Below, one piece after another: positions 28,026 through 37,728 of a stretch of 64,000 bases of DNA. The translations under genes were made by a program, and so were the position numbers. The DNA lies in NCBI RefSeq assembly GCF_900100855.1, contig NZ_FNCB01000002.1, positions 1-64,000 of the forward strand. Direction: 5' to 3'. This stretch comes from Idiomarina zobellii (GTDB taxonomy: Bacteria > Pseudomonadota > Gammaproteobacteria > Enterobacterales > Alteromonadaceae). The notes beneath the pieces are model-generated. The model saw nothing but the letters and a program-made list of their open reading frames with translations, was not told the DNA's origin and did no database searches. Position 1 is the stretch's first letter. Each line of letters starts with the position of its first letter.

Positions 28026-28852
28026 AGCTTCTGATTCGCTGCCAGCGTTCCGCTTTGATAGTCCTTGATTGCCACATCCAGTTCCTCAGACGTGTTCATC
28101 ACAAATGGGCCATACTGTGCGATAGGCTCGTTAATAGGTTTTGCGGCCAACACAATAACCCCTGCACCTGCATCGCTTTTAAGCGCTAAATCTGTGCTAC
28201 TGTCGAGTTGCAGCAGCTCACCACGAGACACTGCTTCACCGTTTAATTCCAGCTCTCCCTCGTAGACATAAGCTAAACGTTTTTCCTGTTGCTGTGACTT
28301 TAACTCAAATTCGCCATGCAGCTTTACATCGGCCATGAAAAAATCGCGCCCCGACAAGAGTACCGGTCCTTTCTCTTTAGCGTAATTCCCCGCAATTAAG
28401 CGAAGTGTTGTGTTACCGGCTTGCACTTCCGGTATTTTCGCTGAAGGAAAGTCAAACCACTCAGGGTCGCTCATTTTTTCCGAAGCAGGTAAATTAACCC
28501 ACAGCTGAAAACCCCACATAAGGCCTTCTACCTGTTTGGGCATTTCGGCGTGAATAATACCTTTTGCCGCCTTCATCCATTGTACGCCACCGGCTTCCAC
28601 TTCCCCCGTATTCCCCACTGAGTCTTTATGCTCCATAGTGCCCGCCAACATGTAGGTCAGCGTGCAAAAACCACGATGCGGATGCGGAGGAAAGCCGGCA
28701 ATATAATCGTCCGGGTTGTCAGACCTAAATTCATCCAGCATCAGGAACGGGTCCTGATGCCGCAAGCCAGGCTGGTTAATGACTCGAGTCAGCTTAACAC
28801 CGGCGCCATCCTGCGCCGGCATACCGCGATGTCTGCTCTTAATAACACTCAT
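28022..28852 (-). CDS. Pirin family protein
   Basis: Pirins are bicupin proteins that bind a metal in the N-terminal cupin; some have quercetinase activity and others act as redox-linked cofactors. The 276 residues contain the signature FPPHPHRGFCTLTYML, then GTMEHKDSVGN and MKAAKGIIHAEMP, with metal-ligand histidines in HPHRGF, and a C-terminal cupin (LLSGRDFFMADVKLHGEFEL). It overlaps the glutathione-transferase gene by 4 bases on the same strand. Its stop codon overlaps the converging response regulator stop. The pairing with a glutathionyl-hydroquinone reductase suggests redox metabolism of aromatic compounds, as inference. Confidence 0.88.
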   Translation of the reverse strand: MSVIKSRHRGMPAQDGAGVKLTRVINQPGLRHQDPFLMLDEFRSDNPDDYIAGFPPHPHRGFCTLTYMLAGTMEHKDSVGNTGEVEAGGVQWMKAAKGIIHAEMPKQVEGLMWGFQLWVNLPASEKMSDPEWFDFPSAKIPEVQAGNTTLRLIAGNYAKEKGPVLLSGRDFFMADVKLHGEFELKSQQQEKRLAYVYEGELELNGEAVSRGELLQLDSSTDLALKSDAGAGVIVLAAKPINEPIAQYGPFVMNTSEELDVAIKDYQSGTLAANQKL

Positions 28853-29799
28853 TTTAAAGCCTCCCGGTCATGTGGCTGTTCAAAGTCGATATCCGGTCCT
28901 TTGGGTACTACTTGTGTTGGGTTAATGGTTTTATGGCTGGCATAGTAATGCGTTTTAATATGGTCCATGACGACCGTCTCTTTAACGCCCGGATACTGAT
29001 ACAACTCCAGCAGGTAATTCCACATAGCAGGATAGTCAACAATGCGCTTTTTATTGGTTTTAAAGTGCCCAAAATAGACCGCATCAAAACGCACTAATGT
29101 GGTAAATAATCGCCAATCGGCTTCTGTGAGTTGGTTTCCTGCCAGGTAGCGTTGTTTAGATAGAATACGTTCAACGCGATCAAGCGCGGTGAAAAGCTCA
29201 TCGAAAGCTTCTTCGTAGGCATCTTGCGTCGTTGCGAAACCGCTCTTATATACGCCATTATTAATGCTGTTATACACCCATTCGTTAACATCATCGATTT
29301 CGCTACGTAAGTCTTGTGGGTAAAAGTCCTCTGTATTACCGGTCAACTCATTAAAGCTTGAATTGAAGATGCGGATAATTTCCGCAGACTCGTTATTTAC
29401 AATGGTTTGCGTTTTTTTGTCCCACAACACAGGCACTGTGACACGGCCGCTGTAGTTGCTATCCGCTTTCAAATACAGCTCGTACATAAAGTCGAGTCCA
29501 TACAAAGGCTCATTCAGCGGTGCTTCGCCAAACTCCCAACCATTTTCCACCATCAGTGGCTTAACGACAGATACGTCAATATGAGGCTCTAGGCCTTTTA
29601 ATTTGCGGAAAATGAGCGCTCGATGCGCCCACGGACACGCATAAGATACATAAAGGTGATAACGCCCTGATTCAGGCTCAAACTCACCGCCCGTCTCTAT
29701 GGTCGAGCGAAACTGTGACTCACTACGAACAAAACGACCACCATGCTTTTTGGTGTCGTACCACTTATCGTGCCACTGACCATCGACTAATAAACCCAT
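28849..29799 (-). CDS. Glutathionyl-hydroquinone reductase / omega-type glutathione transferase (YqjG-like)
   Basis: Members of this group reduce glutathionyl-hydroquinones. The 316 residues have the characteristic YACPWAHRALIF with the catalytic cysteine C55, the DIxExF-like N-terminal segment (GRFVRSESQFRSTIETGGEF), the NNESAEIIRIFNSSF glutathione-binding segment and the C-terminal helical domain (LTEADWRLFTTLVRFDAVYFGHF, a YqjG-family signature). The length is that of YqjG, longer than ordinary transferases. It is coupled to the pirin gene by a 4-base overlap. Confidence 0.92.
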   Translation of the reverse strand: MGLLVDGQWHDKWYDTKKHGGRFVRSESQFRSTIETGGEFEPESGRYHLYVSYACPWAHRALIFRKLKGLEPHIDVSVVKPLMVENGWEFGEAPLNEPLYGLDFMYELYLKADSNYSGRVTVPVLWDKKTQTIVNNESAEIIRIFNSSFNELTGNTEDFYPQDLRSEIDDVNEWVYNSINNGVYKSGFATTQDAYEEAFDELFTALDRVERILSKQRYLAGNQLTEADWRLFTTLVRFDAVYFGHFKTNKKRIVDYPAMWNYLLELYQYPGVKETVVMDHIKTHYYASHKTINPTQVVPKGPDIDFEQPHDREALK

Positions 29800-29886
29800 A
29801 ATAAACTCCTTTAAAAAGCGATACGCTAATAATAGAAGTTATTACGGCAAAAGAAGAGTTTAGATTATCGACGCTAAGATTCTAAA

Positions 29887-31020
29887 TTATAGAAAGGAGT
29901 CAACAACGTCTGCGGCTTTTTCGCTGGCGGTAACTTTAAGCTGCTGATGTATTTGAGTGAACTGCTCTAAAAGCGCATGATTGTCCGATTCGATAAGAAC
30001 AGACAACTCTTGCTCAATGTTATTCTCTGACGCCTGTGCTTGAGCCAGTTCAGGAACAATTTTACGACCTGCCAATAAATTAGGCAGTGAGAAAAATGGC
30101 GCGTGGAAAAGACGTTTAATAATTTGGTAGCTCAACCAATGAAAGCGGTAAGCAACGACCATAGGCCGTTTTATTAATAACGCTTCTAATGCAACAGTGC
30201 CGGAGGTCAACAGCAAGTAGTCGGATGCTGCCATAGTCAATCGACTATTACCGATAGGCGTATTAATTGTCAGCTCCGGCGCATGCTGCTTCACCAGGTG
30301 ATTAAACTGCTCTGCTCTTTGTTCGCTTATCATCGGGGCGACGAACTTAAGCTCTGGGAATTTTGCAAAGAGGCGCTTAGCCACATTTAGAAATAGCGGA
30401 GCCATGCGCTCAATTTCGCCAGAACGGCTCCCCGGTAAAATAGCTAAGTACTTTCCGTGTGGCTCTATGTTCAGCTCATTTCTTGCGTCGTTTTTGCTCC
30501 ATTCAAGAGGAATATCATCAGCCAGGGGGTGACCAACAAAGGTGGCCGGCAATTGATGCTTATCGTAAAACTCTTTTTCGAACGGTAGCAAACACAATAC
30601 ATGGTTAACCGACTGCTTAATGCCTTTTATACGGCTTTCACGCCAGGCCCAAACCGACGGACTAACGTAATGTATGGCAGGAATACCAGCTTTCTTTAAG
30701 CGTTTTTCGACCGTAAGGTTAAAGTCTGGAGCGTCTATTCCCACCATGACATCGGGCTGTTCATCAATAAGATACTGAACCAGCTGCTTTCGGTGCTTAA
30801 GCAGTTTAGGAAGCTGCTTAAGCACTTCTGCAATGCCCATAACGGCAAGATCATCCATTGGAAAAAATGACTTGAGCCCCTGCTCTTGCATGAGCGGCCC
30901 TCCAACACCAATGAACTCGATGTTGGTGTGGCGCTGTTTTAGCGCTTTAATAAGGCTGGCCCCCAGTAGGTCACCGGAATGCTCGCCGGCAACCAAGGCA
31001 ACTTTTATGCTTTTTGTCAT
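29887..31020 (-). CDS. lpxB: Lipid-A-disaccharide synthase LpxB
   Basis: LpxB joins UDP-2,3-diacylglucosamine and 2,3-diacylglucosamine 1-phosphate to form lipid A disaccharide, at the inner membrane surface. The 377 residues carry the GT19 signature AGEHSGDLLGASLIKAL, the GVGGPLM segment, VGHPLADDIP near 164, ILPGSRSGEIERMAP and the MVVAYRFHWL late motif. The length is normal. It is the last gene of the uppS-to-lpxB envelope operon here. In E. coli rnhB and dnaE follow; here a converse-region gap of 87 bases and the glutathione transferase follow instead. Confidence 0.96.
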   Translation of the reverse strand: MTKSIKVALVAGEHSGDLLGASLIKALKQRHTNIEFIGVGGPLMQEQGLKSFFPMDDLAVMGIAEVLKQLPKLLKHRKQLVQYLIDEQPDVMVGIDAPDFNLTVEKRLKKAGIPAIHYVSPSVWAWRESRIKGIKQSVNHVLCLLPFEKEFYDKHQLPATFVGHPLADDIPLEWSKNDARNELNIEPHGKYLAILPGSRSGEIERMAPLFLNVAKRLFAKFPELKFVAPMISEQRAEQFNHLVKQHAPELTINTPIGNSRLTMAASDYLLLTSGTVALEALLIKRPMVVAYRFHWLSYQIIKRLFHAPFFSLPNLLAGRKIVPELAQAQASENNIEQELSVLIESDNHALLEQFTQIHQQLKVTASEKAADVVDSFL

Positions 31021-31045
31021 TACGGGCTCGCTAACTAAGGACTAT

Positions 31046-31813
31046 TTAGCCGCGAATGATTCCACGGCTGCTCTGGCGAACAAAGTCAGTAAAGCCATCC
31101 AACGCCGGTTCGCCCAGCGCTTCAATATGCTCTAACGCTTCTTCAGTTGTGTGTCCGGCACGGTACAGCAACTTATAAGCCCGGCGGATATTTTGAATTT
31201 GTTCCGGGGTAAAGCCGCGGCGCTTTAGACCTTCTGCATTGATAGTGCGGGGACGGGCGTTATGCCCCTGCGCCATAACAAAAGGAGGAATATCTTGAAC
31301 AACGATGGAGTTTACCGCCGCAAAAGCATGAGAACCAATATGGCAGAACTGATGTACGCCTGTCATACCGCCAAGAATAACCCAGTCACCAATATGCACA
31401 TGCCCCGCTAAACTCACCTGGTTAGCAAAAATATTGTTGTCGCCAATCATACAATCGTGCGCCACATGCACATAGGCCATGAACAAGTTATTGTCGCCAA
31501 TTTTAGTCAGAGAGTTATCCTGAACGGTACCTCTGTGAATAGTGACTGACTCACGAATAACGTTATTATCGCCAATAACTAGTTCAGTCGGCTCACCTGC
31601 GTACTTTTTATCCTGACAGTCTTCTCCAACGGACGCGAACTGATAGATAGTATTGCCTTTCCCTATCGTCGTCGGGCCTTTAACGACAACATGCGAGCGA
31701 ATATCGCAGTTGTCGCCAATAACAACATCAGGACCAATAACCGTCCACGGACCAACACTGACGTTCTCGCCAATACGTGCTTTCGGATCGATAATTGCTG
31801 TTTCGTGAATCAC
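31046..31813 (-). CDS. lpxA: UDP-N-acetylglucosamine O-acyltransferase LpxA
   Basis: LpxA adds a 3-hydroxyacyl chain from acyl-ACP to UDP-GlcNAc, the first step of lipid A synthesis. The 255 residues begin with left-handed beta-helix hexapeptide repeats (IDPKARIGENVSVGPWTVIG; VVIGDNCDIRSHVVV) and contain the catalytic-site stretch VAHDCMIGDNNIFANQVSLAG, then GGMTGVHQFCHIGSHAF and a C-terminal helical domain (GLKRRGFTPEQIQNIRRAYK). The start is GTG at 31813, overlapping the fabZ stop by one base. The order lpxD-fabZ-lpxA-lpxB is standard. Confidence 0.96.
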   Translation of the reverse strand: MIHETAIIDPKARIGENVSVGPWTVIGPDVVIGDNCDIRSHVVVKGPTTIGKGNTIYQFASVGEDCQDKKYAGEPTELVIGDNNVIRESVTIHRGTVQDNSLTKIGDNNLFMAYVHVAHDCMIGDNNIFANQVSLAGHVHIGDWVILGGMTGVHQFCHIGSHAFAAVNSIVVQDIPPFVMAQGHNARPRTINAEGLKRRGFTPEQIQNIRRAYKLLYRAGHTTEEALEHIEALGEPALDGFTDFVRQSSRGIIRG

Positions 31814-32277
31814 TACACTTCTCTTCTTGCGCAGATAATCTCAGCCGTACACGCAACTTCACCATCTACTTCTGCACGACCACTAAATTTCCAAATACCA
31901 CGACGCTCTTTTTCAAAAGTAACGTAAAAGTCGATTGTATCACCAGGCACGACCTGACGCTTAAAACGCGCATTATCAATACCAGCAAAAAGGTATAAGT
32001 CGTTAGCGTTTTTCTTACTTTCGGTAATTTTGAAACCCAGTAGACCACAGGCTTGTGCTATCGCCTCTAACAGCAAGACGCCCGGGAAAATAGGCTTTTC
32101 CGGGAAGTGTCCATTAAACATTGGCTCGTTAAAGCTGACATTTTTTATGGCATGTAACGAGTCTTTTGAATTTGTTTCAACAACTCTGTCAATGAGCAAA
32201 AATGGATAGCGATGCGGGAGTAACTCAAGTACGCCCTGAATATCAAATCCTGAGTCCTTTATTTTCAAATCATTCAC
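31813..32277 (-). CDS. fabZ: 3-hydroxyacyl-ACP dehydratase FabZ
   Basis: FabZ removes water from 3-hydroxyacyl-ACP in fatty acid elongation, competing with LpxA and LpxD for the same substrate. The 154 residues show [11 protein letters not shown] (22-32), the catalytic H57 in [13 protein letters not shown] and E71 in LLEAIAQA. The protein is typical in length. The start is uncertain: GTG at 32277 has little Shine-Dalgarno support, while a TTG nine bases later (32268) is preceded by AAGGTG at a good distance. The gene lies 8 bases after lpxD and overlaps lpxA by one base. Confidence 0.94.
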   Translation of the reverse strand: MNDLKIKDSGFDIQGVLELLPHRYPFLLIDRVVETNSKDSLHAIKNVSFNEPMFNGHFPEKPIFPGVLLLEAIAQACGLLGFKITESKKNANDLYLFAGIDNARFKRQVVPGDTIDFYVTFEKERRGIWKFSGRAEVDGEVACTAEIICARREV

Positions 32278-32285
32278 CTTGAAAG

Positions 32286-33302
32286 TTAATCTGCTTTTTT
32301 CTCGAGCTCTTTTACACGCTTGAATAAATCATCAAGCTGTCTAAAGCGAGCACCGTTGCGCCGCCACTCGCGATGGCTGGCTGCCGGTATGCCTGACGCA
32401 TACACGCCGGGCTCGGTGATCTCTTTTATCACCATAGCAAAGCCCATTATTTGCACGTCATCACAAATACTGATGTGCCCGTTAATAGCCGAGGCGCCAC
32501 CTATCATGCAGCGTTTACCGATATGGCAGCTTCCCGCTAGTACGGTACAGCCGGCAATAGCAGTGTCTTCATCAATAAAGACATTATGAGCAATTTGACA
32601 CTGGTTATCGATAATACAGCCAGAGCTTATGATGGTGTCATCTAACGCGCCTCTATCGATAGTCGTGCTGGCACCAATATCGACGTTGTCTTTAATGACC
32701 ACACGGCCCAACTGAGGTATTTTAACCCATTTACCGCCTTCTGGCGCCCAACCAAAACCATCGGCGCCAATAACGGCCCCAGAATGGAATAAGCAGTTGT
32801 TACCAATGACACACTGGTGGTAAACCTTAACTCCGGACCACAAAGTACAGTCCGAGCCAATAGTGGTCTCGCGCCCGACATAACAGTGTGGACCAATACT
32901 GGTGTTATCACCAATATGAGCTCCTTCTTCAATTACTGCATACTCACCAATACTCACGTTTTTGCCAATATGAGCAGAGTCTGCGATGACGGCTGTTTCC
33001 GCAATGCCTTCTGCCGGTTTTGGGGTGGTATCGAGTAATTGAGCTATGTGAGCAAATGCCGCATACGGATTATTAACGATAATGGCGTTATCCACCTCGT
33101 CGCTGTCATCTTTCGGACTGACTAAAACCGCCCCGGCCTGAGTGGTTTCTAACTGTTTTTTATAGCGGCTGTTTGCCAAAAACGCTATGGCATCGGAGCT
33201 CGCTGATTGCAAGGTTGCCACGCGCAAAATGGGGAGCTGCGAGTTTCCTCGCACCTCCCCACCCACATGGTCAGCCAACTGCTGCAATGTGTATTCGGAC
33301 AT
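32286..33302 (-). CDS. lpxD: UDP-3-O-(3-hydroxyacyl)glucosamine N-acyltransferase LpxD
   Basis: LpxD adds the second acyl chain in lipid A synthesis. From ATG 33302 the protein is 338 residues, with an N-terminal uridine-binding domain ([16 protein letters not shown]) and a long hexapeptide-repeat beta helix ([20 protein letters not shown] through [19 protein letters not shown]), the [18 protein letters not shown] signature and a C-terminal coil. A frame extends to 33332, but skp ends at 33304, so 33302 is the natural start. It follows skp within a base or two. Confidence 0.95.
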   Translation of the reverse strand: MSEYTLQQLADHVGGEVRGNSQLPILRVATLQSASSDAIAFLANSRYKKQLETTQAGAVLVSPKDDSDEVDNAIIVNNPYAAFAHIAQLLDTTPKPAEGIAETAVIADSAHIGKNVSIGEYAVIEEGAHIGDNTSIGPHCYVGRETTIGSDCTLWSGVKVYHQCVIGNNCLFHSGAVIGADGFGWAPEGGKWVKIPQLGRVVIKDNVDIGASTTIDRGALDDTIISSGCIIDNQCQIAHNVFIDEDTAIAGCTVLAGSCHIGKRCMIGGASAINGHISICDDVQIMGFAMVIKEITEPGVYASGIPAASHREWRRNGARFRQLDDLFKRVKELEKKAD

Positions 33303-33303
33303 A

Positions 33304-33819
33304 TTAATTTCCTGAAGACATTTTCTCGACAACTTCGTCTGACAAATCGTTATCAGCTTTCATGTATGCAACAGCGTTGCTTTCTAAAACAATATCATAG
33401 CCTTCTTCTTCTGCAACGTCAGTAATAACGCCCTGAACTTTGGCTAGCAGCTTGTTACGCTCTTCGTTTTGACGAGCGCGCGTGTCTTCTTGCAGCGCTT
33501 TGCTCTTAAGCTGCGCCTGAGAAATTGTTTGCTCAAGCTCGCGAGCCAACTGAGTTTTTTCTGCTTCTGACATAATTGAAGCATCACGCTCTTGCTTCTG
33601 ACGAAGCTCCTGAACTTTTTGCTCTAGCTGACGCATTTCTTCAAAGCGATCCTGAAACTCATTTTGCAGTTTTTCAGAAATTTGCTCACGCTGTGGCAGT
33701 TGCTGAAACACGTTCATCATGTCAACAACACCAATTTTCTGCTGCGCTTGAGCGGCACCAGCAAACAGTGCGGTTGAAATAGCGACAGCTGCTGCTGTTG
33801 ATTTCATTAACTTTTTCAA
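33304..33819 (-). CDS. skp: Periplasmic chaperone Skp (OmpH)
   Basis: Skp holds unfolded outer membrane proteins in the periplasm on their way to BamA. The 171-residue protein has a signal peptide (MKKLMKSTAAAVAISTALFA, cleaved near GAAQA), a short core (IGVVDMMNVFQQLPQREQIS) and long helical arms rich in Q, E, K and R (FEEMRQLEQKVQELRQKQER; AREL) that form the tentacles. The start is TTG at 33819 because AAGGAG lies about seven bases before it; the ATG at 33807 is too far from this site. The gene follows bamA at a spacing of 37 bases. Confidence 0.9.
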   Translation of the reverse strand: MKKLMKSTAAAVAISTALFAGAAQAQQKIGVVDMMNVFQQLPQREQISEKLQNEFQDRFEEMRQLEQKVQELRQKQERDASIMSEAEKTQLARELEQTISQAQLKSKALQEDTRARQNEERNKLLAKVQGVITDVAEEEGYDIVLESNAVAYMKADNDLSDEVVEKMSSGN

Positions 33820-33856
33820 AATATTACTCCTTCAAATTGCTATTTTAGCTTTATTA

Positions 33857-36340
33857 TTAGAATGTCGTACCAATGTTAAATGAGAACACCTGAGTTTCAT
33901 CACCTGCCACTTCTTTAAGCGCTCGACCTAACGAGAACGTTAATGGCCCCATAGGTGAAATCCACTGTACTGAAACACCAGCAGAAGCTCGGAAGTCTCC
34001 CGGTGAGCTATAATCACTTAATTCATAGCGACTGTTTGGGCTCATCGGTAGATCTTTATAGGTATCGTAATTGAATTCTGTATCCCAAACCATACCAAAG
34101 TCAACAAAGACACTGGTTCTTACGCTATTACGCATGCCTTCGTCGATAAACGGTGTCGGTACAATAAGCTCCAGACCACCGACAACTTTTGCGTTACCGC
34201 CCACAGCATATTGACTGACAAAAACACTCTCATTCGTCGACGGAATACCACCGGGACTACCATCGACACCTGGAGGCGTCGCCATGCCGCCGCCAAGCTG
34301 AACGGCTCTAGGGCCTACTGTGTTAGGTTCAAAGCCTCGTAAGTCACCTTGACCTGTTACACGGAAATTTTCCCAGAAAGGCAGTAAAAATTCGTTACCG
34401 TCATCACTTTCGCCATAACCATTACCATAGCCTAAATTCAGGCGAGTTAGGAATGTCCATTGCTGGTCGCGGGTAATTGGAAAGTAATGTTTATAATCGT
34501 AATTAAAGCGGAAGTACTGCACATCACTCAATGGCGTTGCAACATCTACAGCAAAGCGTTGCGATGAACCGCTGGTTGGGAAAGTACCTCGGTTCAGAGT
34601 CACTCGTGACCAACCGGCATTCACTTCATAAATGTCAAAGCCAACGGCTTCATCCGGCGCTGTCGGGTCTAAAAACGGTTGGAAAAAATTACTAATTTGT
34701 TCGTAAGAGTCGGTATTCGCTGCCGCCACTTCTTGGTTCTTATAACCAACACCAAAGTTCAGACGGTTAATTTCGTCAATTGGGAAGCTTAAGCCCGACG
34801 ACACACCATAGGTCCTCTGGTTGTATTGAACCAAGTTTTCCGCACGACCTGCATCAAACTCACTCATGTAAATCTGACCAGACAGGCTAACGCCGTTAAT
34901 TGTAAAATACGGGTCTGTATAGGAAACACTTGCATTTTTATTAAAACGGCTGGTACTGATATTAAAGCCAACCCGGTTACCCGTTCCCAAGAAGTTATTC
35001 TGTTGAACACCAGCGTTTAACTGAAGTCCCGAGTAGTCTCCATAACCAATGCCAGCATTAAATGAGCCTGAAGGCTGCTCTTTAACTTTATAAGTAATAT
35101 CTACTTCGTCGTCGCTGCCCTCGACCCGTTCGGTAGAGGTCTCGACAGTTTCAAAAAAACCTAAGCGCTCAAGGCGCACTTTACCCTGCTCTACGTTACT
35201 GTCTGACAGCCAGGCACCTTCTAATTGACGCATTTCACGACGCAGTACGCGGTCTTGGGTTGCGCTATTGCCTTCAAACTTAATACGGCGCACGTAAACA
35301 CGCTTACCCGGATTCACTGAAAACGTGATTTTTACCGTTTTATCGTCTTCGTTATGTTCGGGAATAGCACGTACTTCAGGGTAAGCATAACCGTAGCGAC
35401 CGTAAAAGCGGCTTATCATGTCTTCAATGTAAGTCACTTGTGCGGCGTTATAAAGCGTTCCCTCTTCAATTTGGGCGATACGCGTAATCATCTCTTCGTG
35501 ACCCTTTAAGTCACCGATAACATCCGTTTCGCTGACATTGTATTTGTCACCTTCATTGACGTTAAGAGTGATGTATACACCCTCACGATCCGGTGTCATT
35601 GACACTTGTACAGACTCGACCTGAAAGCGCAGGTAACCGCGGTCACGATAAAAGGACTCAAGGGTTTCAAGGTCGCCGCTAAGTTGCTGCTTCTGATAAC
35701 GTTTTTCACCAATAACGTTCCACCAGGGCAAATCATCGCGTAACTCGAAAGTATCCAGGAGCTGAGCGTCAGAGAACGCTTTATTACCGACGATATTAAT
35801 TTGGGCAATTTCTGCGGCATCCCCTTCTTCAAAGGTCATACGTAGCTCAACCCGATTACGCGGCAAGTCCACCACCTGAACTTCGACAGACGCATTGTAT
35901 TTACCCACGCTGTGGTAAAAGTCTTCAAGACCTTTTTCAATGCCTGCAATGGTCGTTCTGTCGAGCGGCTCGCCAACAATAATGTTGTTGTCGGTTAAGC
36001 TACCTTGCAGCTGTTCGTCTTTTATGTCGCTGTTACCGTCAAAGGTAATATCTGCAATAGTGGGCCGCTCACTGACGGAAAAGATAAGCGTATTATCGTC
36101 ACGTCGAGCATCGATATAATCAAAGTGCGTGGAGGAATACAGTGAACGAATTGCGCTGCGAATTTGCAGCTCGCTGACTTCATCACCGACCCGAACCGGA
36201 ATATAGGTTAACGCAGCCCCTAAAGCGACACGCTGTAACCCTTTAACTTCAATATCTTCTACAACAAATTCGTCTTGTGCATAAGCCGGAGCAACAGCGC
36301 TCGCTATCATTGCACTTACTAACAGCTTTTTAAACGTCAT
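33857..36340 (-). CDS. bamA: Outer membrane protein assembly factor BamA
   Basis: BamA is the essential core of the BAM complex that inserts beta-barrel proteins into the outer membrane. From ATG 36340 the protein has a signal peptide ([21 protein letters not shown]), five POTRA domains (about 25-420, starting [19 protein letters not shown]) and a C-terminal 16-strand barrel ending in the FSFNIGTTF-type aromatic terminus. The barrel's VRGF-type loop is present as [23 protein letters not shown] at 36346 opens the frame two codons earlier. The Shine-Dalgarno support is poor for both. The surrounding genes are rseP and skp, as in E. coli. Confidence 0.96.
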   Translation of the reverse strand: MTFKKLLVSAMIASAVAPAYAQDEFVVEDIEVKGLQRVALGAALTYIPVRVGDEVSELQIRSAIRSLYSSTHFDYIDARRDDNTLIFSVSERPTIADITFDGNSDIKDEQLQGSLTDNNIIVGEPLDRTTIAGIEKGLEDFYHSVGKYNASVEVQVVDLPRNRVELRMTFEEGDAAEIAQINIVGNKAFSDAQLLDTFELRDDLPWWNVIGEKRYQKQQLSGDLETLESFYRDRGYLRFQVESVQVSMTPDREGVYITLNVNEGDKYNVSETDVIGDLKGHEEMITRIAQIEEGTLYNAAQVTYIEDMISRFYGRYGYAYPEVRAIPEHNEDDKTVKITFSVNPGKRVYVRRIKFEGNSATQDRVLRREMRQLEGAWLSDSNVEQGKVRLERLGFFETVETSTERVEGSDDEVDITYKVKEQPSGSFNAGIGYGDYSGLQLNAGVQQNNFLGTGNRVGFNISTSRFNKNASVSYTDPYFTINGVSLSGQIYMSEFDAGRAENLVQYNQRTYGVSSGLSFPIDEINRLNFGVGYKNQEVAAANTDSYEQISNFFQPFLDPTAPDEAVGFDIYEVNAGWSRVTLNRGTFPTSGSSQRFAVDVATPLSDVQYFRFNYDYKHYFPITRDQQWTFLTRLNLGYGNGYGESDDGNEFLLPFWENFRVTGQGDLRGFEPNTVGPRAVQLGGGMATPPGVDGSPGGIPSTNESVFVSQYAVGGNAKVVGGLELIVPTPFIDEGMRNSVRTSVFVDFGMVWDTEFNYDTYKDLPMSPNSRYELSDYSSPGDFRASAGVSVQWISPMGPLTFSLGRALKEVAGDETQVFSFNIGTTF

Positions 36341-36372
36341 TATCACTAGCTACTTATTGTTTAATTCGTGAT

Positions 36373-37728
36373 TTAGAATGCAAAACGGATGATATCATTT
36401 GATATTGCCAACGCCATCAGCGCGAATACCAACACCCCGCCTATCCTATAGCAAATATCTTGCACTCTTTCGGATACCGGCTTCCCTTTAAACCATTCAA
36501 TGCAATAAAACATCAAATGACCACCGTCGAGAACCGGCAACGGTAATAAATTTATAATCCCCAAATTGACACTGAGCAGAGCTAAAAAACTCAAAAAGTA
36601 AACAAATCCGTTGCTCGCACTAACGCCAGCCCCTTCAGCAATACTTAATGGCCCTGCTAAATTTTTAACTGACACATCACCGGTCAGCAGTTTACCTATC
36701 ATTTTGACGCTAACAACCATTAACTCCCAAGTTTTTTCAATACCCTTAGAGAGTCCGCTAAACAAGCCGTACTGGTGGTTGTATATATACCCGTCCGGCA
36801 ATGGGTCCGTTTTTGGAGCAACGCCAAGATAGCCTATGACACCATTTTCAGTATCACGTTCCCCAATTTTGACGGGGATGGTTGTTTTTTCCCCGTTTCG
36901 TAGAATCAGCATATCCAGCGATGTTCCCGGAGACTCGGCAATTTGCTGCTGCAACGACCGCCAGTTATCAATCGCTCGACCATCAATTTCAAGAATCTCA
37001 TCGCCTTCCTGCAACCCTGCCCTAGACGCCGGAGAGTCCGCTTCGACCCGAGCTAAAGCGGTATACACTTCTGGTTGATAGACCGAAATACCTAAGCTTC
37101 CAAAAGTCGATTCAGTCTCCGGATCGAATGTCCAGTTTTCAATATTTAAGGTTCGGCTAACTTCCTGCTGATCACTCGTGCGCAACTTTATGGTTGCCTG
37201 CTCATTACCTATCGCCGACATCAGGCCTAACTGAACCTGCTGCCAGTCATAAGCTTCGACGTCATCGACATAGAGTATTTCACTGCCTGACTGAATGCCA
37301 GCCTCGGCCGCTATCGAACCTGGTTCAACCTCACCCACGACAGGCTTAACAGTTGGCACTCCCATACCAAACATTAACCACAATACAGCCACAGCTAAGA
37401 CAAAGTTAGCAATGGGGCCCGCCGCCACAATAGCAAATCGCTTATAAACCGACTGGGCATTAAAACTCACACTTTTTAAAGCGTCCGGGACGTCATCGAC
37501 ACGCTCATCAAGCATGCGAACATAACCCCCTAACGGTATGACACTTACCTGATAAACGGTCCCATCTTTCGCTTGTCTCTGCCAAAGAGGACGCCCGAAA
37601 CCGATAGAGAATGTAAGGACCTTCACACCACAGCGCCGAGCGACCCAAAAGTGTCCAAACTCATGAAAAGCAACAAGAATTCCAAGCGTAACAACGAAGG
37701 ATAAGGCATACCACAAAATATCTAACAT
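36373..37728 (-). CDS. rseP: Site-2 metalloprotease RseP
   Basis: RseP cuts the membrane segment of RseA after DegS has cut the periplasmic part, releasing sigma-E. From ATG 37728 the 451 residues have the zinc motif HEFGH (22-26) in the first membrane helix, two periplasmic PDZ domains (about 100-190 and 200-280; LGISVYQPEVYTALARVEAD) and the PVLDGGHLMF motif with D401 in a later membrane helix. The GTG at 37749 is a less likely start because AAGGAG sits eight bases before the ATG. The ATG overlaps the end of dxr by 7 bases. Confidence 0.95.
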   Translation of the reverse strand: MLDILWYALSFVVTLGILVAFHEFGHFWVARRCGVKVLTFSIGFGRPLWQRQAKDGTVYQVSVIPLGGYVRMLDERVDDVPDALKSVSFNAQSVYKRFAIVAAGPIANFVLAVAVLWLMFGMGVPTVKPVVGEVEPGSIAAEAGIQSGSEILYVDDVEAYDWQQVQLGLMSAIGNEQATIKLRTSDQQEVSRTLNIENWTFDPETESTFGSLGISVYQPEVYTALARVEADSPASRAGLQEGDEILEIDGRAIDNWRSLQQQIAESPGTSLDMLILRNGEKTTIPVKIGERDTENGVIGYLGVAPKTDPLPDGYIYNHQYGLFSGLSKGIEKTWELMVVSVKMIGKLLTGDVSVKNLAGPLSIAEGAGVSASNGFVYFLSFLALLSVNLGIINLLPLPVLDGGHLMFYCIEWFKGKPVSERVQDICYRIGGVLVFALMALAISNDIIRFAF

